Shown: in pieces, positions 24,560-34,321 of the stretch
Numbering within the stretch: the stretch's first letter is position 1
Layout of the letters: the number at the start of each line of letters is the position of its first letter
IMG/VR virus record: IMGVR_UViG_3300010396_000003
Location: 88,426 to 152,425 of that record
DNA from: a virus
Length of the DNA: 64,000 nt
Direction: 5' to 3' (one strand)
Position numbers and translations under genes: made by a program
Notes under the pieces: model-generated
Told to the model about the DNA's origin: nothing
Seen by the model: the letters and a program-made list of their open reading frames with translations, nothing else
Database searches by the model: none

Positions 24560-27500
24560 AAGCCAAATTGGCTTTTGCTTTCGCATTTCTATTGTTTCTT
24601 TCACAAGGCGTTTTTGCTGCTTGCACAGCAACGGAACAAAGCGCTGATTATAGTCCTGTTGGCGGAAGCACGTCTACGTTGTCGACCGGTGTTTTGTCTG
24701 ATGGACAAACGCATACCATGAACGTAAATTCCAATGGTGATCTGGTCGTCATTACAGCTTGGTGTTTTCAGAACTGCACTTTCCCAGCCACCATACCTAT
24801 GGATACGCAGAATGCGGTAAAAACAAGCGTAGTAACTCCCGGAACAACTATAGGTATAGACGGTTTACATACGGGTCAGGCCGCATTTTATTACGTCCTG
24901 AATGCTATTCATGGAAATCATACAATTACATTGACGGTGACGGGTGGAGCTACACAGACGCAAGTTTCTTATATAGACTTCAAACCAAGCGCCGGATGTT
25001 CTTTTAGTCACGATGTAGATTCTCCCGTAGGAGCTGCGTCCCACGGAGGAGGTGTGAGTAATGATCAGGCTAATACCCCGTCTATAAGCGGTGTGACTGG
25101 AGATATTTTAGTGAGTTGGACAGTGACAACTCAGCACGTAAATTCTCCTGTAAATGCACCATGGAGCTGCCCTCAGTACTTAGGACAAGGTGAAACTCAG
25201 ACATGCAACATAGACGTTACACAAAACGGGCAGGCATATGTACTTTCTGCTAGTTCAGGGACTACTAGCAACAGTTGGACTTTGATAAACAGTTCTACTG
25301 GTTACGAGGCGATTATCACATCTTTCAAGATGACACAGCAAACGGCAAACGCTTGCCCAACGGGGGCAACGTATGGGGCAAATGGAAACCAGACGTTAGC
25401 GGCACTTGGAATTACGAGTTGTCGTTATGTTGCAAGTTACGGCCTTGATACGGCTACGGGACAATATGAGACGGATCCATGGCTACTTGCTCCGGGGATG
25501 GGAAACTGCGCTTCCAATTGCCTTACTGAGAGAAATACATTGAATGGCGGCGCAACCGGTGTCGGTATTATTTTGCGTGGTGGAGATACTTGGCATTTCG
25601 GCAATAGCAGTGCCAGTCCATATACTGGCCTAATTGCATCCGGTAATGGCTCTGGCTGTGATGCGGGAAATTCCTGCGGTTGGACGATTGGTGGTTCAAG
25701 TAATGCGTGGGGATCGAATGTAAGCAACCCACTTTATTTTGGCGTAGACAAAACGTGGTGGAATTCATCAGTCTGCGGCGTCTCGTGGTGCCGCCCGATT
25801 ATGAATGGCGATAATCCAACGAGCACTACGGGAGTCGCAAGCTGTCCGCATGATCTTAGCACTTTCAGTTTCATAAAAACATGGACCGGAACTGTAAATG
25901 TCATTATCGATAATTTTGAGTTTACCGGGACATGCTGGAGTGGCACGAATAGAACAGTGCCATATGTGGATTTTGGAAATACCTTCACACCAGCGACCAA
26001 TAATCGCACTATCGAGAATTCCTATTTTCACGGCTGGTCACATGTGACGTTTGGTGTGTCTTCGACCGGACAAGCGGTTTCGGCTATCAACGAACCATCA
26101 GCAAACAACGGTGGTATCGGCGATGTCATTACGCATAACATTTTCGATGGCAGCGACACAGACGAAAAGAGCTATTCTGGAATCACCTTTGGTGGCTATG
26201 ACATTGATTCAAACGTCTTCCGTTATATGACACAGGGCTGCATCACAAATAACACGCATACGATGCACGATAACGTTTTTGATCACTTGTACGGATATAG
26301 CGACGGTTTAGCGCATGGCAATGGATGCGAATTCAATACTGAAAACAATACAGACAATGTTGTTTATAACAACATCTGGAGCAACTTTGCCTATGATGGT
26401 GTTGGCTGTGGAAATGAACAATTTCAAACGGCACCCCAAAGCGGAAGAACAACATACTTTTTCAACAACGTGATTTACGGTTGGGGCTGTGGTTCAAATG
26501 GAAACTATCTTGATATCTGCGGATCACCGAGTCCGTCATGCTCAAATACCACATTCACCATCAACGCATTCAACAACACGATGGTGATGACGAATGGTGG
26601 ACTTTCAACTCTTGTTGCTACTGCGCCATCAACAATTCACATAAATTTCATTAATAATCACTGTATCTCGCCGGCTACACCAAGCAGCTGTATATTGACG
26701 ACGCAAGGCGCAACAATAGTCCAGACGACAAACCTTCTTCAGACTACGGCAAATGCGACATCACAAGGATACAATGCAACGCAAACCTATGCGTATTCGC
26801 CAACTCTAGGAACGAATTCATCGGTTGGATTTGGAACCAACGAAACAACATCCCTTTGTAGTCCGTTAGTGGGCTCAGGAGATTCACTTCTACAAGCGGC
26901 AGGCGCCGCATGTGAGCTTGAAACCGGTTACTCCTGCACTTTAAATTTGACAAACCACACGGTGAGTTGTCCTGCGATAGCAATTCCTGTAGCAAGACCT
27001 TCAAGCGGTGTATGGGACGCTGGAGCATATGAATTCAGCGCTGGTGCGCCACAAGTTGCTACTCCGTCAATTTCACCGGTCGCGGGAACATACACGAGTC
27101 CGCAGACGGTGACAATAACTGATAGTACCGGTGGAGCAACGATCTGCTACACCACCGATGGCACCACGCCAACGGCTAACGGTGCCGGAACATGCACGCA
27201 CGGCTCAACGTATTCTGGTTTATTCTTACAATCATTACCGGCAACGGTAGAAGCGATAGGTAGTGAGTCTGGATTCACGGATAGTTCTGTCGCTACTGCA
27301 TCTTATTCGCCTTCAAGTGTAGCAACATACTATATTTCAAAGTCAACTGGATCAGATTCTAACGCGGGCACGAGCAAGACTTTTCCTTGGCAACATTTAC
27401 CAGGAATGAAGAGTTGGTCTGGAACCCACGCTCCAGTAGCCGGTGATGTATTTATTTTGATGGGTTGTGATACCTGGGTGAATTCAGATTTTCCTGTGAA

Positions 27501-28812
27501 CTGGGATTGGAGCGGGGTCGTCGGAAACCCAATTAAGATAACCACAGATAATACGTGGTACAACTCTACAACATGCCCTTCTGGATGGAATCGTCCGATA
27601 TTCGATGCGCAAGGAGCGGTAATTACCGGGGGTGTGGTCAATGGCATGTTTATCGGCGCCGATGCTACGGCAACTTCTTACGTTACAGTAGATGACATAG
27701 AATGGATAGACCTCTTTTCAACTGGAGGGGCCGGAGCAAGTTATATTAAATTTTACAACGATACCCCAAACTGGACTATCACCAATAATTATATGCATGA
27801 TCTTAAGGTTGTACTTGATTCGGCTGGGGATTGTGCATTACTTAACCCGTCTGCCAACATGGATGGTTCTTTATTTGAATTTAATGTCATTAGCGGATCG
27901 GATCGAAGTGGGCAAAGTCCAGCAGGTGGTGTCTGCGATGCCTTCTATTCTAATTTCAATGGCACAACTATCGCATTTAATGTGGTACACGATATCGTAA
28001 ACTTTGCTCCTGTCTACACGAACGGGAATCCACTGACGATAGCGCACAATCTGATCTACAACATTCTCACAACGAATAATGGTGGTGTGAATCACTGCAA
28101 TGCCATAGAAACTTTGGGCGGTGGTACGGTCTACATTGTTGACAACATCATTCATGATATGTTTTGTTCCGGCGGAGAAGCAATGATGATTGGCAACGCT
28201 AGCGAAATAGATTATGTCGCCAATAACGTGATATGGAACTTGGGCGATTCTGGTAACGCTCAAACCCCAAGTATCCCCCAGACAGATTCCGCAACAGGGA
28301 TGGTAATGCACTTTTTCAACAATACAATCGTCAGCCCTGGCGGCCAGAATTGCATAAATTATTCGAGTAAAACCGGCGTATCATGGACGACCCTTGATAT
28401 TCGTAATAATCATTGTATTAATGCTTCGATGAACGACAATTTTTCTTCGATGGTAACTGGAACCTATACGACTACGCCCAATACTACAATGACCACCGCT
28501 ACGGCAACCGCACAAGGGTACAACGCCAGTCAAACTTTTGCGTATTCGCCAACTTCAGGAACAAATGGAACGGTTGGTGCAGGAAGTAATTTGACTTCAG
28601 TCTGGCCTTCTGGATTCACCACAGACGACACGGATTATTCTTGTTCGCAACAGACAATTAGCGGAGTAGTGCAAGCAGTATGTCCGGCCCGCACATCAAA
28701 TACGCGGCCCGCAAGCGGAGCATGGGATAATGGCGCATATGAATTTTCTGGAGCACTTCCGGGCGGAGCAACCGGTAGCGGCGTAAAGTTTTTTACCGGA
28801 AAAAAACCATGA
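24556..28812 (+). CDS. Giant secreted beta-helix protein with CHB_HEX/Fn3-like domain
   Basis: A 1418-residue protein. Signal peptide about 1-21; N-terminal domain (30-270) paralogous to the previous protein; a right-handed parallel beta-helix (about 285-825) with repeated NN and FNN turns (NIWSNF, NNVIYGWG, FNNTMVM); a chitobiase/Fn3-type C-terminal domain (about 834-915: SPVAGTYTSPQTVTI, CYTTDGTTPT); then a second beta-helix from about 925 (YYISKSTGSDSNAGTSK), a duplication of the first. Beta-helices of this type degrade or bind polysaccharide, as in phage tailspikes. The CHB_HEX-type domain is common in Acidobacteriota. Confidence 0.7.
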   Translation: MKAKLAFAFAFLLFLSQGVFAACTATEQSADYSPVGGSTSTLSTGVLSDGQTHTMNVNSNGDLVVITAWCFQNCTFPATIPMDTQNAVKTSVVTPGTTIGIDGLHTGQAAFYYVLNAIHGNHTITLTVTGGATQTQVSYIDFKPSAGCSFSHDVDSPVGAASHGGGVSNDQANTPSISGVTGDILVSWTVTTQHVNSPVNAPWSCPQYLGQGETQTCNIDVTQNGQAYVLSASSGTTSNSWTLINSSTGYEAIITSFKMTQQTANACPTGATYGANGNQTLAALGITSCRYVASYGLDTATGQYETDPWLLAPGMGNCASNCLTERNTLNGGATGVGIILRGGDTWHFGNSSASPYTGLIASGNGSGCDAGNSCGWTIGGSSNAWGSNVSNPLYFGVDKTWWNSSVCGVSWCRPIMNGDNPTSTTGVASCPHDLSTFSFIKTWTGTVNVIIDNFEFTGTCWSGTNRTVPYVDFGNTFTPATNNRTIENSYFHGWSHVTFGVSSTGQAVSAINEPSANNGGIGDVITHNIFDGSDTDEKSYSGITFGGYDIDSNVFRYMTQGCITNNTHTMHDNVFDHLYGYSDGLAHGNGCEFNTENNTDNVVYNNIWSNFAYDGVGCGNEQFQTAPQSGRTTYFFNNVIYGWGCGSNGNYLDICGSPSPSCSNTTFTINAFNNTMVMTNGGLSTLVATAPSTIHINFINNHCISPATPSSCILTTQGATIVQTTNLLQTTANATSQGYNATQTYAYSPTLGTNSSVGFGTNETTSLCSPLVGSGDSLLQAAGAACELETGYSCTLNLTNHTVSCPAIAIPVARPSSGVWDAGAYEFSAGAPQVATPSISPVAGTYTSPQTVTITDSTGGATICYTTDGTTPTANGAGTCTHGSTYSGLFLQSLPATVEAIGSESGFTDSSVATASYSPSSVATYYISKSTGSDSNAGTSKTFPWQHLPGMKSWSGTHAPVAGDVFILMGCDTWVNSDFPVNWDWSGVVGNPIKITTDNTWYNSTTCPSGWNRPIFDAQGAVITGGVVNGMFIGADATATSYVTVDDIEWIDLFSTGGAGASYIKFYNDTPNWTITNNYMHDLKVVLDSAGDCALLNPSANMDGSLFEFNVISGSDRSGQSPAGGVCDAFYSNFNGTTIAFNVVHDIVNFAPVYTNGNPLTIAHNLIYNILTTNNGGVNHCNAIETLGGGTVYIVDNIIHDMFCSGGEAMMIGNASEIDYVANNVIWNLGDSGNAQTPSIPQTDSATGMVMHFFNNTIVSPGGQNCINYSSKTGVSWTTLDIRNNHCINASMNDNFSSMVTGTYTTTPNTTMTTATATAQGYNASQTFAYSPTSGTNGTVGAGSNLTSVWPSGFTTDDTDYSCSQQTISGVVQAVCPARTSNTRPASGAWDNGAYEFSGALPGGATGSGVKFFTGKKP

Positions 28813-31028
28813 GATCAATAGCGCGTGTAATCTTATATTTTTTCGTGGTTGCGCCGATTATCTCCGCGCAGTTGATGGGGCCTGGACTTGGAATATCAAA
28901 CGGAACCGGATCCCCTGGGTCTACCCCGGCATTTGTTGGAGAATTTAGCGACAACAGCACACTAACAAACCAAGTAGGAGCTCTGGCATCCGGAACGACG
29001 GCCGCAACCTGTCAGGTAAATACATATTGTATTCCTTATGCCGACAGTACATTAACCGGAAATCTTGGTGTTATATTTTATCAATATTCAGCAGCTTCAC
29101 AAGTTAGCGTTACTGCGATTGATGTTGTAGCGAATACCGCCTCCGCTCCAACCGCGGTAAATACTTATACTTGTGGAGGAACGACACAACAGAAAAATAT
29201 AACCCCTACGACATTTTATGTCGGCTTTTGTTATGCGCCGAATATGACGGCCGGCGCCCACGTTGTTGAATTTACATTTGCCAGTGCGGTGACACAGGTT
29301 TTTGCAAAAACACAACAATTCAGGAATATCGCCACTTCAACACCAATCGATGGAACCGTTGGTCTTGCATCGGGCGCGAGCTCGACAACCGTAAACGCAG
29401 CTTCGGTCACACCATCGGTTGCAAACGATTTAATCGATGTATTTATTGCGCGCATTGCCACACCTAATACTTCCTCTGTGACGGCCGGAAGTGGCTATAC
29501 GCTCGGAACTATCGACCTCTTGGATGGCGGAAGTACGGAATTTGAGGTAGATAGCGGTACCGGATCTTTAACGCCAACTATGACGATGGGCACGGCCAGT
29601 ACGTATGGTGAGATCGCGATAGCATTTAAATCCGCGAGCGCAGGAACGGCACCGACAGGCATGTATTTGGAGCGTGGTATGTCATGGAGTTATACAACTG
29701 CCACCGTTGGTAGTCGGTCTTTTCAGTTTCCTTCCAGCGGAAATCTTCTTGTGAATACTGATAGTTGTAATACGTTATCTCCGACCAGTATAAGCGGAGA
29801 TATTACAAATAGTTGGACCGCTATTCCGGGAGGATTCTTTAACGGAACCGGAAACCTTACGGGGGGATTTTACGTTCCAAACGCATCTTCAGACAATAGT
29901 GGTGCTTTGACGGTGAATGCAGCATCGGTTAGCGGAGATTGTACATTCAAGTTTTATAGCTTTGCCGGTGCACCAACAACGGTATTTGTTTCGCGGTCGG
30001 ATTTTGAAGACCTGGCTAGCGCGTGGCAGACAAGTTCTACGTTCGTATGGCCTGCAACCAATAAAAATAATACTGCGGCAGCACAGGTTTCACCGTTTAT
30101 ACCAAATCCGACAAGCGGCGTCGCGATAGCATTTGGCGGTCAGATTTTTAATACTACCGTCGGGATATCTGGTCCATCGAATTGTTTTTTTGATGCCGCC
30201 ACACAAGGCGGAGAAAATATAAGCGGTCCATGGCCGGTAGATCAGAATAATCCTTTTGCGCATTGCTATTTTAATGGCTCTCCAAATGTTGTATGGGGCT
30301 GGCCGCAAACTTCTACCCTAAACGCTTCTGGAGATTCAGGAACAATCGTCGGATTTTTTGGTTCTACCGGAGCAGCCATCGTAAACGGTAGCACGATGAA
30401 CCAGTCAACTTCCGGGACGGATTTGACTTTTACAGTAACCGCGCCTACATCCGGTAATCTATTGGCCGTGGTGGTGGGTGCATATAATGGAATTACGGTT
30501 AAAAATGTTTGTATCGGTGGAGACTCTACCTGTGGAACCGGAACACAGTTTACGGCCGTTCCCGGAGCGACATCGACTGGAAGCGGTCATCCAGCTACAT
30601 CCGTTTGGTATGTGTTAAATGCACCGGCAGGGTCTCCGACAAGAATTGATGTTGTAACTTCCGCCGCCTGCTCAAATTGCGAAGCGACATACTACGAAGT
30701 TAAAAAGGGATCGGGAAGCTGGAGTACCGATGGCGGAAATCAAATAACAAATGGAACAGGAAGCGGTACAGGACTAATTACTGGTCCAGCGATAACAACG
30801 ACCGGATCTATTGATTTTTGCACGGCAACTGCTGCCGTTAGCGGAACAATGGCGGATTCCGGTAGTCCGCCAAGTGGAAGCCAATACCAGATAGCCGGAA
30901 CGCTTTATGAAAACACGAGTGATGGAGTAGAATCACTATTGACAACAACGATCGGTACACACACTCCTACGTGGCAGGAGTCGACTTTATCCGATTCATT
31001 TTCGTCATCTCAAGCGTGTTTTAAGTAA
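28809..31028 (+). CDS. Secreted beta-rich tail/adhesin protein
   Basis: A 739-residue protein with a Sec signal (MRSIARVILYFFVVAPIISAQ). Several Ser/Thr/Gly-rich beta domains follow (STPIDGTVGLASGASSTTV; then TSGTDLTFTVTAPTSGNLLA, which recalls secreted fibre modules). The end is Cys-poor and closes FSSSQACFK. Fourth consecutive exported protein in the operon, probably part of the same surface structure. ATGA-coupled. Confidence 0.6.
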   Translation: MRSIARVILYFFVVAPIISAQLMGPGLGISNGTGSPGSTPAFVGEFSDNSTLTNQVGALASGTTAATCQVNTYCIPYADSTLTGNLGVIFYQYSAASQVSVTAIDVVANTASAPTAVNTYTCGGTTQQKNITPTTFYVGFCYAPNMTAGAHVVEFTFASAVTQVFAKTQQFRNIATSTPIDGTVGLASGASSTTVNAASVTPSVANDLIDVFIARIATPNTSSVTAGSGYTLGTIDLLDGGSTEFEVDSGTGSLTPTMTMGTASTYGEIAIAFKSASAGTAPTGMYLERGMSWSYTTATVGSRSFQFPSSGNLLVNTDSCNTLSPTSISGDITNSWTAIPGGFFNGTGNLTGGFYVPNASSDNSGALTVNAASVSGDCTFKFYSFAGAPTTVFVSRSDFEDLASAWQTSSTFVWPATNKNNTAAAQVSPFIPNPTSGVAIAFGGQIFNTTVGISGPSNCFFDAATQGGENISGPWPVDQNNPFAHCYFNGSPNVVWGWPQTSTLNASGDSGTIVGFFGSTGAAIVNGSTMNQSTSGTDLTFTVTAPTSGNLLAVVVGAYNGITVKNVCIGGDSTCGTGTQFTAVPGATSTGSGHPATSVWYVLNAPAGSPTRIDVVTSAACSNCEATYYEVKKGSGSWSTDGGNQITNGTGSGTGLITGPAITTTGSIDFCTATAAVSGTMADSGSPPSGSQYQIAGTLYENTSDGVESLLTTTIGTHTPTWQESTLSDSFSSSQACFK

Positions 31029-31030
31029 CA

Positions 31031-31294
31031 ATGAAGATTGAATTATCTCGGGATAAAACCAGCATTATTCTAACCGGAATAGTTTCTATTCGGATCCCAG
31101 TTGAAGAATTAATACACGTTTTGCGTGAGTGTGATCCATTGCCTCCAAGGTTAAAACAGGTCCGGGATTTAGTGCGGCAACATAGGTGTGATAAAGAAAT
31201 TGCTTCTGAATTGGGAATTTCAGTGCGTACCGTAAAATTACATGTATCACGATTAAAAGAAATTTGTGGTGAAAACGACCGTTACCGACTATAA
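31031..31294 (+). CDS. LuxR/GerE-type helix-turn-helix regulator
   Basis: Eighty-seven residues. The N-terminal part (IILTGIVSIRIPVEELIHVL) is a short beta-helix lead; the C-terminal HTH reads PRLKQVRDLVRQHRCDKEIA and SELGISVRTVKLHVSRLKEI, a clear GerE motif. It lies two bases after the last secreted protein, so it may control that operon. No receiver or ligand domain is present. Confidence 0.75.
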   Translation: MKIELSRDKTSIILTGIVSIRIPVEELIHVLRECDPLPPRLKQVRDLVRQHRCDKEIASELGISVRTVKLHVSRLKEICGENDRYRL

Positions 31295-31316
31295 TCACCA
31301 TTCCAAAGGAGAGTTA

Positions 31317-31754
31317 ATGAAAACTTCCGGCGTAATTGCCATAACTGCTGTCTCAGTAATTATTCTAGCTTTTGCCGTTGTTCCGGGATTCAATTATGTC
31401 AAGACCAAGGTTCAGTCGCCGGCCGCCGCAAAGGATAGCTGCGTCGCCGGCAAAGACGAAATATGTCCCAATGCGGACTTTCTTGGTCAGATTGACCGTA
31501 TTCAGGCCCTAAACGATGATATTGTGAAGCTCGCCGGTAATAACGATTACAAGCGGATTAATTCCAAAATCGCGGATGATCAGGCGATGATCGAAGGAAT
31601 ACGCGACAACCTCTCAACGGCGATCCGGCAGCCAGGTAGTGGCGTTCCCTCGAATTATAAGTGGGATGGTCAGAAGAAGAAGTTTGTGCTCGATCCAAAT
31701 CTGCCCGTTCCGAGTGCTCCGGCACCAACAGCCACCCCAACACAAAAGAAGTAG
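31317..31754 (+). CDS. Membrane-anchored hypothetical protein
   Basis: A 145-residue protein from ATG at 31317 with AAAGGAGAG upstream. One N-terminal membrane helix (about 6-27), then a helical charged region (FLGQIDRIQALNDDIVKLAG) and a Pro/Ala tail (VPSAPAPTATPTQKK). This i-spanin-like topology would fit a lysis or envelope role beside the next, holin-like gene, but the sequence alone does not settle it. Confidence 0.5.
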   Translation: MKTSGVIAITAVSVIILAFAVVPGFNYVKTKVQSPAAAKDSCVAGKDEICPNADFLGQIDRIQALNDDIVKLAGNNDYKRINSKIADDQAMIEGIRDNLSTAIRQPGSGVPSNYKWDGQKKKFVLDPNLPVPSAPAPTATPTQKK

Positions 31755-31787
31755 CGTTGGTTTGTTTTTCTTGGCATACCTCTAGGT

Positions 31788-32159
31788 ATGCTGAATGCCC
31801 TTTCCAAACTTGGTGCACATAGCTGGCATCACGCCGAATTCTGGTTCTTTGTTGCCATCCTGCTATTTATTCTCTATGTGCCACCAGCAGCAGCGCAGAA
31901 ATTATCGGCTGTTCAGGACTTCGTTGAGGCACACTTCGGGGATAGTATCGGCCTTTATATTCTTCACCTTGGCATTGGGTTGATTATTTTGGCGGGTGTG
32001 TTTCCAGAAATGACGCATGTCGACCAAATTGGTCAATCGCTCGTCTTGGCTGCAATGGGAGTACTTAAACTGACGCGGACAAACGGGAATGGAAACGGTC
32101 ATGGACCTGAGTCGGTACCGGCGTCGAATCCTCCTCCTGCACCGGCGCAAACTCCATAA
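31788..32159 (+). CDS. Holin-like membrane protein
   Basis: A 123-residue protein with two to three hydrophobic segments (about 17-37, 55-72 and 81-95) and a flexible Asn/Gly/Pro/Ala tail (NGNGNGHGPESVPAS). Length and topology suit a phage holin. No endolysin was recognised nearby. It is the last gene of the plus operon, followed by a hairpin. Confidence 0.4.
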   Translation: MLNALSKLGAHSWHHAEFWFFVAILLFILYVPPAAAQKLSAVQDFVEAHFGDSIGLYILHLGIGLIILAGVFPEMTHVDQIGQSLVLAAMGVLKLTRTNGNGNGHGPESVPASNPPPAPAQTP

Positions 32160-32161
32160 AA

Positions 32162-32187
32162 TAGGGAGGACCCTCCGATCCTCCCTA
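32162..32187. terminator. Hairpin between convergent operons
   Basis: TAGGGAGGA and TCCTCCCTA form a perfect 9-pair stem with an eight-base loop, starting three bases after the plus-strand stop. No long T tract follows, so it is a weak or bidirectional terminator candidate. Confidence 0.5.
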
Positions 32188-32256
32188 CTACGCGAATGTA
32201 ACACGTCTTTTGGTAGCTCTCGGTAGGGTTTGCTCCTTCTTTTTTAGATTTAACAA

Positions 32257-33831
32257 CTATGAAGCCAGTACTTCACGACATAAAGCTTCCGCGGTGCGAA
32301 CAGCCACGGCATTCCCAATCTGCTTAACTTGGTCTTCTCTGGTTCCAGAAAACTTATAATTTTCATCAAACGACATGGCTCGAGCCAATTCGTGCGGTCG
32401 AAGCATTCGAAACCGGATATCGATCTTCATTGGACCTTGATCTGTCTGAACCAAACCAAATCGGTCTTTAGCTGTAACGGTATCCAGCGGCTCTGAAATT
32501 GGCTTTGCCTTGCCGGTTCCATAATATTTAACAAGGAATGGCTCAACCAACCCCCAAGCATCAACGCTGGTAACTGTAGGCATCGGTCGATCCAGGTGGT
32601 AACTGCGCTTATCCTTCTTGCCATGGTTGGTCGGAGTAATAAATGGCTCAACCAGGGCAGTATGATCCTCGGTTAAAACTGTCGGGAGCGGATCGTTGAT
32701 GCTCTTTGGATTACGCCCCTTACCTCTAGGACCGCCCGCCGCGACGAGGAATGGCTCACAGAGTCCAATTCCCCTACTTGTAGTGGTGATCGTCTGTAAT
32801 GGCTTGCCAATGCTCCTAGGAGCCGAATTACTGCGTTGCGGCAAGATAAAGGGCTCAACCAGTGCGATCGCGCCATCCGTAGCAATGGTCGGAAGCGGAT
32901 CCTTTACGCTCCGCGGAGTGGCTCCGGATTGTTGTCCGAGGACAAACGGTTCGCATAAGCCAAGATGCGTGCCCTTGGCAGTTACGGTAGGCAGTGGCTC
33001 ACTGAGACTTCGCGCAACAGCGTGATTTCGTAACGTCACAATGAAAGGTTCAGCCTGGGTGCCGCCGAATTTCTTCAAGCCAGCTTCGATACGGGCAAGT
33101 GTCGCCGGCGCCAGAGGACGTTTACGGGTAAATATGCTCGGACTTTTAATGCTCCAATCGATAATTTCACGCGCTGGCTTCCAGCGCTCAACAGCGCCAA
33201 ACATTTCTGCTGCGCCTGTACGAGAATGCGTCTTCTGTGGCCACATAATCTTCTTGCGACCGCGGCGTGCAATAACAAATAGTCTTTCGCGCGTTGTGGG
33301 ATCGCCATAATCGGCCGCATTCAACACACGGTATTCAACACGATAATCAAGCGACTCCAGAGCTCGCAGGAAAGCAAGAAATGTCTCGCCTCGCTTAGAC
33401 TTTATAGGACGTTCATTTACTCCGAGAGGTCCCCAGTCGCGAAACTCGCGCACGTTCTCTACGATAATATTGTCGATGTAGATGGCTTCGGCCCATCGGA
33501 CGATGTGCCACGCTGACGCCCGTCGCTGGTCCGACATGGGCTTACCGCCGCGCGCATTGGAATGATGGGTGCATTCCGGGCTTGCTACCAAGATATTCAA
33601 GCGTCCGCCAGGAACAGCTTTACGCGGATCAACACTGTCAATTTCCGTACAGAGATGGGTTGCGTCGGGATGGTTTGCTGTATGCGTGCTAATTGCGACA
33701 TCCCAATGGTTAATCGCAATCAGTTTTACGGTCTTACCAAGGCTAAGGCAGGCTTTTTTTAAACCACTCGAGGTTCCACCTCCGCCGCAAAACAAATCGG
33801 CGGCAATAATATCAGCGGCTCGCTTTCGCAA
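32257..33831 (-). CDS. DNA cytosine-5 methyltransferase with six recognition repeats
   Basis: A 524-residue enzyme. Motif I DLFCGGGGTSSG (about 12-23) binds SAM; the catalytic Cys is C87 in SPECTHHS, an atypical replacement of the usual PCQ; motif VI is VENV (124-127). Between the catalytic half and the C-terminal motif (QIGNAVAV) lie six tandem units of about 35-45 residues, each with EPF, then ...PLPTVT... and a GL motif. Multispecific phage methyltransferases gain targets by adding such units. It probably protects phage DNA against several restriction enzymes. Three bases separate TAA-side sequence from a decayed AAATC leader. Confidence 0.85.
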   Translation of the reverse strand: MRKRAADIIAADLFCGGGGTSSGLKKACLSLGKTVKLIAINHWDVAISTHTANHPDATHLCTEIDSVDPRKAVPGGRLNILVASPECTHHSNARGGKPMSDQRRASAWHIVRWAEAIYIDNIIVENVREFRDWGPLGVNERPIKSKRGETFLAFLRALESLDYRVEYRVLNAADYGDPTTRERLFVIARRGRKKIMWPQKTHSRTGAAEMFGAVERWKPAREIIDWSIKSPSIFTRKRPLAPATLARIEAGLKKFGGTQAEPFIVTLRNHAVARSLSEPLPTVTAKGTHLGLCEPFVLGQQSGATPRSVKDPLPTIATDGAIALVEPFILPQRSNSAPRSIGKPLQTITTTSRGIGLCEPFLVAAGGPRGKGRNPKSINDPLPTVLTEDHTALVEPFITPTNHGKKDKRSYHLDRPMPTVTSVDAWGLVEPFLVKYYGTGKAKPISEPLDTVTAKDRFGLVQTDQGPMKIDIRFRMLRPHELARAMSFDENYKFSGTREDQVKQIGNAVAVRTAEALCREVLAS

Positions 33832-33846
33832 TTTCGTATCTCCCAG

Positions 33847-34110
33847 TCATTTCTTCCCACCCAATTTATCGACTTTCACAAACTCGACCATATTCAAACG
33901 TTGAGAAATTTGTCCAAGCTGAAAATCATTCTTGTGTTTGTTCCAGAACCCACGGCAACAGATGTCGTTTGTTGCATGGTGACACGCGCGGAAGGTTTCA
34001 AAGAAACCCTCCATATAAGGATCGGCTATCTGTTTTTCCAACGCTTTAAGATCAAGCGGAGAGTCTGGTCGGTAGATGCACGTTACGCACATCCTGCTTT
34101 GAACTTTCAT
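33847..34110 (-). CDS. Cys-rich conserved phage protein
   Basis: Eighty-seven residues from ATG at 34110 (GGAGAG nine bases upstream). The pattern CVTCIYRPDSP ... RACHHATND ... CCRGFWNKH ... QISQRLNMVEFV resembles small phage and actinobacterial proteins with conserved Cys, of unknown function. It overlaps the preceding gene by 59 bases in another frame. Confidence 0.55.
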   Translation of the reverse strand: MKVQSRMCVTCIYRPDSPLDLKALEKQIADPYMEGFFETFRACHHATNDICCRGFWNKHKNDFQLGQISQRLNMVEFVKVDKLGGKK

Positions 34111-34321
34111 TTTGTTTTTCTCTCCGGTATCGTTCCCGCATATCTTGACGTTTTTTTTCTCGATGTGCGCGATCGGTTCTGTATTTCTTTCGCGCCAGTC
34201 TTCTAGCCGTGATTCTAACCGCTTCCTCGCGTGCTTTGTCTTGATCCCACCCAGCTTCAATTAAGCGGCGCATCGGTTGATAGTACGGTCGCTTCCCTTT
34301 TGGCCGTCCAGGCTTTCTCAT
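34052..34321 (-). CDS. Basic coiled-coil protein
   Basis: Eighty-nine residues from ATG at 34321. Begins MRKPGRPKGKRPYYQPMRRL, a Gly-Arg-Pro (AT-hook-like) motif, then a very basic helix (RRLARKKYRTDRAHREKKRQ). DNA binding is likely by composition. ATGA-coupled to the SpoU-like gene upstream. Confidence 0.5.
   Translation of the reverse strand: MRKPGRPKGKRPYYQPMRRLIEAGWDQDKAREEAVRITARRLARKKYRTDRAHREKKRQDMRERYRREKQNESSKQDVRNVHLPTRLSA

Noticed and set aside
28073-28086. A 13-of-14 base match to the first array spacer (CGAATAATGGTGGT), as a self-target
   Set aside because: The match is outside the expected seed and short enough to arise by chance in a window this size.
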